64,000 nt of DNA from Saccharum officinarum (taxonomy: Eukaryota; Streptophyta; Magnoliopsida; Poales; Poaceae): positions 15,047,381 through 15,111,380 of the forward strand of contig CM036221.1 of assembly GCA_020631735.1 (NCBI GenBank). The letters run 5' to 3'. The notes beneath the pieces are model-generated. The model ran no database searches and was not told the DNA's origin. It worked only from the letters and a program-made list of their open reading frames with translations. This document shows, piece by piece, positions 47,686 through 58,713 of this stretch. How positions within the stretch are numbered: position 1 is the stretch's first letter; every line of letters begins with the position of its first letter. The position numbers and the translations under genes were made by a program.

Positions 47686-48932
47686 TTTATTTTGTGTATC
47701 TTTTGTTTTTATATCAATGTATTGATAACTTAAAATGTCTAAATATGTTTCGCAAACATGATGCTGGCATTGATATAAGCTCCATATTTTGATTATTTTT
47801 ACTTTATTAGTAGTTAGCGTCCGTTGTGCTACCCATTATCCTCAATTCGCTATACAAACACTAACCTAAGAGTGTTAGCTTTGACTCACTACAAGTGGTG
47901 TTTCTTCTATCTCATCGCTCCGACTACCGTCCGCTGCCTATTAGAGCACCCGCAATATCTTGTTTAGGCCATTCCTAGTGCTAGATTTCATTGCATTATT
48001 TTTAAAATGAATTTGTAGGTGATGAATGAAATAAAATAAAAGCCATAATGAATGAAACTCCGAGGCCTACGACAACAAGTTGTTGTGTAAACGATAGTTC
48101 ATCCAACAGGTTATCTTTAGACACATTTTCTAACATTCTATTCTAGCTTCTCCTTCTTCAACCTTCTCTTGTTGCTTGCTCCCCTTAACAAAGATAGAAA
48201 TATTTGACTTTGGACAAAACTAATACGACATGTAAAAAAAGAACAGATCGGAGGGAGTACTCACAAACACATGCCATGAGCATATGCGGAAAGATAAGCT
48301 AGAGAAACATGATAATCGATCGATTTCCAAAGAAGATAGAAGACGGAGCAGGATTCAAGAGGGTTTGGGCATCGGAGCTAGATTTGTGAGGATTTTGTTG
48401 TTAGATTTTTATTTTTAAAAAGTAGATTACACAATGAGGAACAAAGAGGATGGCCCTTGGTCGATATCGGCAACTCAGTGAATAAGAAACCAGAGCAGCT
48501 ATGCAAATGGTTGATATGTACCTATTTGTGAGTGACGAGTGATTGCCAAAGGAGATATAATCGGAGCTTTGGTTAAGTGTGTGGGACTAACCTAGGTGCG
48601 AGTTATGTGTGTGAAATATGTCTCTTAGCTTATGGATGTGCATGTGTTGAGTGTGAGACAGTCGACAGCAATGGAGAAGGTCAAGCAAGAGTCCATGCGC
48701 AATGGACCGGGTGCGGTAAAGGGCATAAGTGAAGACTTGGACCAAGGGACCAACGGGTGGAGGATGGACTATGGAAGGCTAGCACTTGGGCACAACAACG
48801 AGCAAGAATACATGCAAGACGGAGACAAAGATGACGTGATCAGAGTCTATGCTGAGGTTGGACCAAGTCAAGACAAGGCATTGCAAACCCTTGGTAGACC
48901 GTTAGGCTGAGAACATGGAGGACACATATATA
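47686..48932. other. Intergenic stretch, no gene recognised
   Basis: Contains a GATCGGAGGGAGTAC phrase near 48248 that resembles one Stowaway end without a partner. There is also a 92-codon open frame at 48632-48910 with acidic composition and no known domain. I do not call either as a gene or element. Confidence 0.4.
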
Positions 48933-50156
48933 TGAAAGGTCCTAATGGCTAGAGAGGGGTGAATAGCCTATTAAAAAATCTACAACAACATTTAAGCCAA
49001 GATGTTAGACAATTATGAAGCGAAGCGAGTGTTGCGCTAGCCTACTAAAAATGTAAGCCTCCTATCCACAATTCTAGTTGTTATAGTCTCCATGTCACAC
49101 ACAAAGGGCTAAGTCACTGCCTCTAAGTTAGTGAGCTCTCAAAGACTAACTAAAGAGCCTCATTAACCACTAACAAGATACAAGGTAGCTCTCAAAACTA
49201 ATTACACTAAAGAGCTTAGCTACACTAAGAAAGTAATGCAAGAGTGTGGTAGAGAAGATATATCACCGTGACAAGTGATCAATCAATGAATACCAAAGAA
49301 TACCAAGGAGACAATGAAGACACAATGATTTTTTCTTCGAGGTTCACTTGCTTGCCGACAAGCTCGTCCCTATTGTGGCGGTTCACTCACTTGAAGGTTC
49401 ACGCGCTAATAGGCATCACACACCTAATCCGCAACCGAGTGCCACACAACCAACATAAGATGAGGATCCACAAGCCATGTGCAATCCACAATAGTTGCCT
49501 TTGGCGCTTCGCTGGAGAAGGCACAAGAACCCCTCACAATCACAATGATCGAAGCCAGAGATAATCACCTTTCTCTGCTCGACGATCCACCAATCATCGG
49601 GCCATTTAGGTGCCGGCAAACACCAAGAGTAACAAGATCTCTACCAACCCAAATCGTCCAACTAGTGCCACAAGATGCTAGAACACTAAGCCATGCACTA
49701 AAGGCTCTCCAATCTTACTCAAGATGATGAAATCAAATGTGCAAGTGAGTGGAGTGGTGTGCTCAGCTCTCAAAGGGTGTATACAGGTGTGGAAAGTGCC
49801 AAGAGAGTGGCCAAGACCGGCCACCACCTCTATTTATAAGCCACAAGCAAATAGAGTCGTTACCCGTTTGGAGCAGCTTCTGCGAGGTCACCGGACATGG
49901 CAGTGCGGTCACCAGACATGGTGGTGGTGCCCTCTCCAATGGTCATCCAATGGGGCACCAGACAGGGTGGCAGTAGCACCGCCCTAGGGTGGTAGTGACC
50001 ACCCAACCAACCCCTCGAAAAACTACCTCTCTGGAAAAAAAGCGGCGGTGCCCGCGGCGGTGACCAACCCTGTTTCTCCTGTCTCTAGACAATTATGGGG
50101 GTGGCACCGCCCTACCAGCGGCGGTGACCAGGCAGTGAACGCCGGACGCGCCGGTG
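48933..50156 (-). mobile_element. Antisense Sirevirus-like LTR remnant, left part
   Basis: Starts TGAAAGGTCCTAATGGCTAG then AGGGGTGAATAGCC, the reverse complement of the end of the Sirevirus LTR in this window (GGCTATTCACCCCTCC ... GACCTTTCA). A minus-strand TATAAATAG near 49831-49840 corresponds to the LTR promoter. The remnant is interrupted at 50156 by the Sirevirus insertion and continues at 60691. It is strongly diverged from the inserted element, hence older and of a different subfamily. Confidence 0.65.
50152..50156 (+). repeat. Target-site duplication CGGTG (left)
   Basis: CGGTG immediately before the 5' LTR. The identical pentamer follows the 3' LTR at 60691-60695. Confidence 0.9.
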
Positions 50157-50829
50157 TGAAAGTCCTATGTTTGGTGTTGGTAATTAGTGATAATGCCTAA
50201 GTACTAATCCTATGCCTAAGTTGTATGTAGCATATGAGGATTAGTACATTCCAAGGATGGTGGCAAGGTAGACATGGTGATCATGATGGCCACACTTGGA
50301 TTTGGATGCAACCCTATGTGATCAAGGCAAAGGTATTTGCTTAATGGTTGTGTTTTAGTAACCAAGACACCTAGTGGGTGTGGTTACATTATAGGATAGA
50401 TAGCCGTACTATAAAGAGGGGAATGACGCGGCTATTGAACTCCTAAGTGCCTCTAGATGTGCATTTCATAATCATATGCATTTGGATAGAACTAATAACA
50501 CCTCAAAAAATGATTGTGAAAATGCTAACACACTCACACATGACGTGATCACTTGGTGGTGTTAGCACATTTGCGATGGCGTTGGAGTTTGAGCGGTAGA
50601 GAGGGTTTTGGGTCCTCTCTCCCTCCCGTGCGAGCTTGCGAGGCGGGATTCAGGCGTTTTCGAGGAATTAAAATGCCTATTTTCCTTTACGCCATTGTCG
50701 AGATTTGGAGGCGTTGTCACATGTTGTTTCACGAGCTAAAACTTGTGCTAAAGTGACACACATACTTAGTCTAGCTCATATGTGAAAGAGTGAATTAAAC
50801 GGAGGTGAACGGAGGTCATAGAGGTGACT

Positions 50830-51150
50830 GGACGCTGGACCGGACGCGGTCTCTGTTTGACCGGACGCGTCCGGTCAGTGTTCAGCGTCTGCGCGTGTTT
50901 CAGTTTGTTGATCGGACGCGGTGGCGCGTCCGGTCACAACCGACCGGACACATCCGGTCGATCAGGGAGCTTACTGGACTCTAACCGGACGCTAGCACTG
51001 TGGCGTCCGGTCAGTTCGACAGCACGTCCGGTCCGTTACGGGACCAGCGCGTCCGGTCGTACTTCGTGCGTCCGGTCCGCACGACGAGCGCGTCCGGTCG
51101 GTGCTTCGCGGCATAGGCGCTGTGTGATCGGCGCATCCGGTCAGCGCGAC
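50830..51150. repeat. GTCCGGTC-rich clustered repeats in the LTR promoter region
   Basis: Some ten or more GCGTCCGGTC and inverted GACCGGACGC motifs in about 320 bases, just upstream of the TATA box. CG-rich palindromes in LTRs are a known Sirevirus feature and may be regulatory. The 3' LTR has the same block (about 59380-59740) but with a 45-base insertion and other length changes. Confidence 0.85.
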
Positions 51151-51196
51151 TGCAGCTGTTTCAAGTTCCTAATGGCTATTTTCAAAGGGGTACGTC

Positions 51197-51204
51197 TATA
51201 AATA
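51197..51204 (+). promoter_or_regulatory. LTR TATA box
   Basis: TATAAATA in the context GTACGTCTATAAATACTC, conserved in the 3' LTR at 59784-59791. Confidence 0.7.
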
Positions 51205-52106
51205 CTCATTGGCTGGCTCAAAGCTCTATCTCTTGGACATTTGACATACTTGTGAGCACTTTGAGCTAAGCAACTCCCCTCCCACTCATCTCTCTTGCTT
51301 CTTTGCATATTCAAAGTGAGATTGAGTGATCCAAGTGCATTTGTATTGTGAGATTGCATCTAGTTGGCACTTGGTGGTTGATTTGCTGCGGGATTCTTGT
51401 TTCTCTTGGTGGTTGCCGCCACCTAGACAGCTTGGAGCAGCTTGGAGGCGTTGGCAAGAGTTGGTGATTGTTCTTGGCCACCTCCGGTGATTGTGAGGGG
51501 TTTGTGCCTACCTTGGCGAAGCGCCAAAGGCAACATTAGTGGATTGCTCATGTCATTTGCAACCTTTTGCCATTTGGTAGGTTCTTGTGGCGCCTTTTGA
51601 GAGGCTCGGTGTGAGACCGATTAGCCACCGAACCACGTGGTGAAGAGGGACACAACGGGGACTAGCGTGCCGGCAAGCACGTGAACCTCGGGATAAATCT
51701 TCGTGTCATCACTTTCATATTGTGATTGATTGATCCCGGTATTCAGTTGTCTTCGTATTCATTGTTGATCATATTGGTTGGCTCAATACTTCGCCCCTCG
51801 GTGAAACTCTCCTAACTCAACTCCGCATTACCTTCTTAGTTATCTTTGCTAGCTAGTTAGCTTTGCTAGAGTAGCTCCTTTATGTAGCTTGCTAGTTGTA
51901 GTTGTAGTTACCTTCTCGGTTTGACTTGTGCGGTTGAGTGCAAATATACTAGAATTGTGAATTGGTTAGGTGGCTTGCAAACACCCCGTAGGCTAAGCAA
52001 AACTCGCATCTTGCTATTTGTTTTATTGATAAACTTGTTTAGCTTGACTTTGTAGAAATTTTATAAGGCTATTCACCCCTCCCTCTAGCCATCATGACCT
52101 TTCAAG

Positions 52107-52119
52107 TGGTATCGGAGCC
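52107..52119 (+). promoter_or_regulatory. Primer-binding site (initiator methionine tRNA type)
   Basis: TGGTATCGGAGCC two bases after the 5' LTR, close to the TGGTATCAGAGC sequence complementary to the plant initiator tRNA 3' end used by most Copia elements. Confidence 0.85.
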
Positions 52120-52158
52120 GTGGTCACCGTTTGTAAGGCTTAACAACCTCGGTGTAAG

Positions 52159-54351
52159 ATGGCTCAAGTTGTGTTCAACCATGTCAGGGGCAAGCCTCCA
52201 TTCTTTGATGGTGTCTCATCTTTTGATCATTAGAAAAGAAAGATGAAGTAATATCTTGGCTCTATTAATGAGAAGGTTTGGGAGGTGACACATCATGATT
52301 ATGCTATCATTGATCCTGACAACCTCACCAACAATGACTGCATCAACAACCAATGCAACACTATGGCTCTCAACACTCTCTACAGTGGGATTGATGCAAA
52401 GGTCTTTGAGCAAATCAAGGATCTTGAGATGGCAAGTGAAGTGTGGACAAGATTAGAGGAAACATATGAGGGAACTTCAATGGTAAAGAGTGCCAAGCTC
52501 TATATGCTCAAGGATAAGTTTGCAAGCTTCAAGATGAAGGATGATGAGTCCATACCAGAGATGTTCTATAGGCTACAAGTTATTGTCAATGATCTCAAGA
52601 GCCTAGGAGAAGATGTCAAGGACAAGGACTTCTCACATAAGTTCTTGATGAACTTACCTAAGAAGTTTGCTATCTTGAGGAAGATGATCCAAAGAGAGGG
52701 TTTGGACAAGGTGACTCCAAACCAAGTGCTTAGAGATGTCATGACCGATGCTCAATATGATGATGATAAAGATAAAGATGAGAAGAAGGAGATCAAGGTC
52801 AAGCAAGAGAAGCCCATTGCATTCAAGGCTTCATCTTCTAAGGGCAAGAGCAAGGTGGAGAGCGATGATGATGATCCATTCGATGATGAGACCATGACCC
52901 TCCTTGTGCACAAGATGGGAAGGTTCATGAAGAAGAAAGGATATAGGGCAAGGAAGAGGAGAGACACTATGAAGGCAAAGACCCTTTGCTACAATTGCAA
53001 TAGCCTCGATCACATAGTGGCGGATTGCCCTTATGAAGATAAGATATTCCATAATGGGGATTTGAAGCTCAAGAAGAACAAGAAGGATAAGAAAGAGAAG
53101 GAGAAGAAAGCAAAGAAGAGCTTCACATTCAACAACAAGAAGAAGGGTGGTGGTTATGTGGTCACTTGGGATAGTGACAACTCCGATAGTGATGATGATG
53201 CAAGCTCTAGTGATGATGAAAGGACCACTCGGCGAGCCATTGCAAGCATCGCCCTCTCCAACAAGCCATCCATATTCGACACTACATCGACATGCCTTAT
53301 GGCCAAGCCTACCAAGGTAAAATATGATGATAGTGATGATAATTCTTGTGCTAGTGATGGTTGTAGGAGTGATGATGAGGAGGATGAGGACTACTCCAAG
53401 GATGATCTATTAGGTATAATAGATCAAATGAGCAAGGGCTATAAGAGGACCACCAAGAGATGCAAAATCTTGGAGCAAGAGCTCATTGCCAAGAGCAATG
53501 AAAATGATGCCTTGATGGAGGAGTTTGTTGCTCTCAAAAAGAGTAAAGAGTGCAAAGGAATTGAACAAGAGCTCAAAGCTCTTAGAAAATCCTTTGATGA
53601 GCTGGAGGCCTCTCGTGAGTGTCTAAAGGAAGACCACGAGGACCTTGAAGTTGCTCACACTAGGCTTAAGGAAGCCCACTCCACTCTACTTGAGCTCATC
53701 AAGGAAAAGGACCTCAAGTTGGAGAAGTTCATGAAGGAAGCTAAGAAGAAGCAAGTGATTGTCACTTGTGATATTGGACTAACATGTGATATTATTGATG
53801 ATTCTTTATTTGTTGGTCCTACTAATGCTTCATGTAGCTCATCATCATCCACCACAACCAACTCTATCTCTACTACTAGTGATTCATCACTTGTGGTTGA
53901 GAATGAGACTCTCAAGAGAGAGGTGGATGATCTCACCCGCGCATTAGGTAATGCCTATGGTGGGGATGCCCGCTTGCTAAAATGCTTGGGTAGCCAAAGG
54001 TTCTCTCTTAATAAAGAGGGTTTGGGCTATACTCCTAAGAAGGGCAAGGCGACCTTTACAACTCACAAGACTAATTTTGTGAAGAGCAATGGTTGGTTTT
54101 GCAATAGATGCAAGCAAGTTGGGCACCTAGAGCATAATTGCAACAAAATGAACAAGAACAAGAAAAATACTAATATACCTTACATTCCTTTTGATTCTTG
54201 TTATGTGCTTACCAAGGGTGAGAAAGATGTGCATGCTAGGTTTATTGGTACACCAATCGTGGGCCCAAAGAAGAAGGCCATTTGGGTACCAAAGAGCTTA
54301 GTTACTAACCTCCAAGGACCCAAGCAAGTATGGGTATCTAAAAGACATTAA
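52159..54351 (+). pseudogene. Sirevirus gag, interrupted
   Basis: Frame of 730 codons from the ATG at 52159 (MAQVVFNHVRGKPPFFDG), broken by stops at 52231-52233 and 52249-52251, then open to the TAA at 54349-54351. Residues about 45-190 are the Copia-type gag (UBN2) domain. A CCHC zinc knuckle CYNCNSLDHIVADC lies at residues 277-290. A Lys-rich then Asp/Ser-rich linker follows, then a long Glu/Lys/Leu coiled-coil-like segment at about 415-535, and a second CCHC knuckle CNRCKQVGHLEHNC at residues 648-661. Long coiled-coil gag extensions are known in Sireviruses and have been linked to dynein-light-chain-8-like host proteins; I see no obvious binding motif. The protein would package element RNA into particles. 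Confidence 0.9.
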
Positions 54352-54352
54352 A

Positions 54353-57300
54353 TTGTTTTGTAGGACAATTTACAAGGCCGGAGGAAGGCATTGGGTGCTT
54401 GATAGTGGGTGCTCTCAACATATGACCGGTGATTCAAGAATGTTCAACTCTCTCAAATTAAATGATAGTGACATTGATAGTATCACATTTGGTGACAATA
54501 GCAAGGGTGATGTAAAGGCTCTTGGAAGGATTGCAATCTCAAATGATCATAGCATTTCCAATGTGCTCTTAGTTGAAAAGCTGAACTTCAATCTTCTCTC
54601 GGTTGCTCAATTGTGTGATCTTGGTTTCAAGTGCATATTTGGTGTTGATGATGTGGAGACAGTTAGTGTTGATGGCTCAAATTTGATCTTCAAGGGTTTT
54701 AGATATGAGAATCTATGCTTGGTTGATTTTAATGCTAGTGACACTCAACTTTCAACATGTTTGCTCACCAAATCAAGTATGGGTTGGTTATGGCATAGAA
54801 GACTTGGTCATGTTGGCATGAAGCAATTGAATAAGTTAGTGCAGCATGACTTAGTTAAAGGCTTGAAGGATGTCATATTTGAGAAGGATAAGCTATGTAG
54901 TGCATGTCAAGCCGGAAAGCAAGTGGGCAATACTCATCCATTGAAGAGCATTATGAGTACTTCCAAGGCACTTGAGTTGTTGCACATGGATCTATTTGGG
55001 CCAACTACATACACAAGCATTGGTGGTAACAAGTATGGGTTTGTGATTGTGGATGATTTCACTAGATATACATGGGTATTCTTTCTTGTGGACAAGAGTG
55101 ATGTATTTAACATATTCAAGAAGTTCATCAAGAGAGTGCAAAATGAGTTCGAAACCACAATCAAGAAACTGAGAAGTGACAATGGAAGTGAGTTTAGAAA
55201 CATAAGAGTTGATGAGCTATATGATGAACATGGAATCAAGCATCAATTTTCGGCCAAGTATACACCTCAATCTAATGGCCTAGTTGAGAGGAAGAATAGA
55301 ACCTTAATTGATATGGCAAGATCAATGTTGAATGAGTATAATGTGAGTCATTCATTTTGGGCCGAAGTAATCAACATGGCTTGCTTCTATAGCAATCGCC
55401 TCTATTGCCACAAGTTCCTAGAGAAGACACCATATGAGATCTTAAATGGAAGAAAGCCCAACATTGCATACTTTCAGGTATTTGGTTGCAAATGCTACAT
55501 CTTGAAGAAGGGCACTAGATTGAGCAAGTTTGAAAAGAAATATGATGAAGGATTCTTACTTGGTTACTCCATTACTAGCAAAGCTTATAGAGTTTGGAAT
55601 TTGGCTAGTGGTTTACTTGAGGAAGTTCATGATGTTGAGTTTGATGAAACAAATAGCTCTCAAGATGAGGAAGATAACTTGAATGATGTGAGAGGAACTC
55701 AATTGACAAATGCTATGAAAGAAATGGATATTGGTGATATTAGGCCAAAGCAAGTGATTGATGTGGATGACAACAAAGATCAAGTGCTCCAAAGTCCAAT
55801 TACACAAGCTAGTGGTTCTCTAATGCAAAATCAAGCTAGTACATCATCTCAAGTGCAACAAGATCAATAAGTGGCTAGTTCATCATCTCCAACTCATGAT
55901 CAACATCAACATCCAAACAATCAAGTCCAAGTGCTTTAACAAACTAACATTGCAAGAGACTATCCATTGGATTCCATCATTGGTGACATACAAAGGGGAG
56001 TTCAAACTAGATCAAGATTGGCATCATTTTGTGCTCACTCTTCTTTTGTGTCAATGGAAGAACCCAAGGACATTGATAAAGCATTGAGAGATCCGGATTG
56101 GGTAAATGCAATGCATGAAGAGCTCAACAACTTCAAGAGAAATGAAGTATGGAAACTAGTTGAGAGGCCTAAGAATCACAATGTCATTGGAACAAGATGG
56201 GTCTTTCGCAACAAGCAAGATCAAGATGGGATAGTAGTAAGGAACAAAGCAAGACTAGTGGCTCAAGGTTACACACAAATAGAGGGTCTTGACTTTGGTG
56301 AAACTTATGCCCCGGTTTCAAGATTGGAAGCAAGTAGGATCTTACTTGTCTATGCTTGAGCTCACAATATCAAGCTATATCAAATGGATGTGAAGAGTGC
56401 ATTTCTCAATGGGTACATTCAACAAGAGGTGTATGTGGAGCAACCTCCCGGTTTTGAAGATGACAAGAAACCCAATTATGTCTACAAGTTGAGAAAAGCT
56501 TTGTATGTATTGAAACAAGCACCTAGAGCATGGTATGAAAGATTGAGGGACTTCCTGCTATCCAAAGGATTTGTCATGGGTAAAGTGGATACTACTCTCT
56601 TCACCAAGAAGATTGAGAAATACTTGTTTGTGTTGCAAATATATGTTGATGATATCATATTCGGTTCAACCAATCAAGATTATTGTGATAAGTTTGGAAA
56701 AATGATGGCAAAAGAATTTGAGATGTCAATGATTGGAGAACTTAGTTTCTTTCTTGGACTTCAAATCAAACAAATGAAGGAAGGAACATTTGTGAGCCAA
56801 ACCAAATACATAAAGGATATACTAAAGAAGTTTGGTATGGAAGATGCAAAAGGAATCACTACTCCAATGAGCACTAATGGAAGCTTGGATAGTGACAAGA
56901 ATGGCAACATGGTGGATCAAAAACTATATAGATCAATGATTGGTAGCTTACTCTATATGATGGCATCAAGGGCCGATGTAATGGTTAGTGTATGCATGTG
57001 TGTAAGATTTCAAACCTCACCAAAAGAAAGTCATTTGAAGGCAACAAAGAGAATATTGAGGTACTTAAAGCATACACAAGATATTGAATTATGGTATCCC
57101 AAGGGTGCAAGCTTTGAGCTAGTTGGATACTCGGATTCCGACTATGCCGGTGACAAAGTGGAGAGAAAGAGCACTTCCGGAACTTGTCAATTGTTGGGAA
57201 GATCACTTGTTTCATGGTCATCCAAGAAGCAAAATAGTATTACACTATCTACCGCCGAAGCCGAATACATCGCCACAGGTAGTTGTTGTGCACAAATCTT

Positions 57301-57595
57301 GTGGATGAAGGCAACATTGAAGGATTTTAGAATCAATTTCAAGAATGTGCCATTGCTATGTGACAATGAAAGTGCCGTGAAGCTAACCAACAATCCGGTT
57401 CAACATCAAAGAACAAAGCATATTGATGTTCGTCATCATTTCATTAGAGATCATCAACAAAAGGGTGACATTGCAATTGAGAATGTGGGCACCGAAGATC
57501 AATTAGTTGATCTATTCACCAAGCCACTTGATGAGAAGAGATTTCACAAGCTAAAGAATGAGCTAAACATACTTGACTTCTCCAACATGAGTTGA
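54353..57595 (+). pseudogene. Sirevirus pol (protease-integrase-reverse transcriptase-RNase H), interrupted
   Basis: A different frame from gag. The aspartic protease motif WVLDSGCSQHMTGD is near 54390. The pre-integrase zinc region WHRRLGH...CSACQAG follows at 54790-54915. The integrase core has catalytic acidic residues in HMDLFGP, RSDNGSEF and GLVERKN (54980-55300). The reverse transcriptase runs from MDVKSAFLNG (56384) to the YVDD active site at 56642, and RNase H from GYSDSDYAGD (57124) through STAEAEYIA to KHIDVRHHFIRD. In-frame stops at 55868-55870, 55937-55939 and 56357-56359 separate integrase from reverse transcriptase and cut the latter near its start. The open frames on each side of these stops are contiguous in one frame. 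No envelope-like gene follows. Confidence 0.93.
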
Positions 57596-58702
57596 TGCAC
57601 CCCATATATGACATGCCTCTCCTTCGAGCCCTAAGGTACAATTGGTTGACATGTCATACATTCTATACTAAGGACTTGGTTAGTGCATCTAGTCATAATT
57701 TACATGTTCTAGGCTCATTCATGAAAATCAAATGTTTTTAAAGTTTATATGGTGCCACTATTGCTTCTTTGTCTTGTATGATCTAGTGGTAGCATATAAC
57801 TTGTTTGAGAGCTTATGATCCTAAGTGTTTAACCTAGATCACTTGTATAAATATTTGCTTTAACATGGTGCATGATAACCCTTCTAGTGAGGTGTGAAGA
57901 AGCTTGCCCTTGGATCAAACCGAAGCATTTTATTCATGCAAGCAATCTAGGTTGAATCACATCCTCACCCCATAACATGACATGATATTCTATCTAAAAT
58001 TTGGTCCCTTGTGGTCATTGGTGCCAAAGGGGGAGAAAATGTTGTTCACAAAGATAGATTCTAAAGGGGGAGAAAACCTAAAGGGGAGAATTGATAAAAG
58101 AAGGGGATCAACTAAAATTTTGAGCACACAAAGGGGGAGCAAGCTCTTAAACATGAATGTTGCATTTTCATGTGCACTTCATATGTATGATGCATAGTTA
58201 TGCATTTTTTTTCTCCGATACATTGCTTATGTGGTGACTTGCTAGTATAATTTGAATGGTATATTGAGGTACTAGCATGAATAGGAAGTAGTTAGATTTT
58301 TCTTACTTCATGTTTTTCAAAGTGGTACTAGAGCCTTACTTATAATGTTGATCTCACGAGGTTTCTAGTTATGTTTGTGCTTTTCCAAGTGGTATCTAAC
58401 TACACAAGGTGCTAAGATGGTGTTTATCGCTACTCCGATGGTATCACGCTTCAAAGGTCTATAATCTAAAACACTTAGCACCTATTGGTAGTCAATGCTC
58501 CAATACTTTCCTATCTAACATGTATGCTTCCAAAATCCAAACATATAGCATACATTTAGGGGGGAGCCATTGCTATCAATTTGAATTCATGATCACATGT
58601 CCATAATTCTTACACATGGTAATATACTTGGACAATGTGATATGGGTTCAATCAAAATTTTATCATAATATTTTTGTGAAAGGTTTGTCACCAATTACCA
58701 AC
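57596..58702 (+). other. Non-coding region between pol and 3' LTR with repeated polypurine tracts
   Basis: About 1.1 kb without a credible gene. AAAGGGGGAG or AAAGGGGAGA motifs occur near 58025, 58062, 58079 and 58130, before the one adjoining the LTR. Multiple polypurine tracts are a described Sirevirus trait. A 71-codon frame across them is incidental. Confidence 0.75.
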
Positions 58703-58712
58703 AAGGGGGAGA
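58703..58712 (+). promoter_or_regulatory. Polypurine tract for plus-strand priming
   Basis: AAGGGGGAGA directly before the 3' LTR start at 58714. Confidence 0.85.
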
Positions 58713-58713
58713 T

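Larger units (their letters stand above)
50157..52104 (+). repeat. 5' LTR of the Sirevirus (1948 bp)
   Basis: TG...CA ends with the short inverted TGAAAG/CTTTCA. Contains a TATAAATA promoter box at 51197-51204 and the CCGGAC/GTCCGG-rich block upstream of it. The chance frames in it are not genes. Confidence 0.95.

Noticed and set aside
48632..48910. 92-codon open frame
   Set aside because: No family resemblance, no promoter or splice context, and in a repeat-rich interval.
57982..58197. Envelope-like gene after Sirevirus pol
   Set aside because: Only a 71-codon frame across polypurine motifs; no signal peptide, membrane span or similarity.
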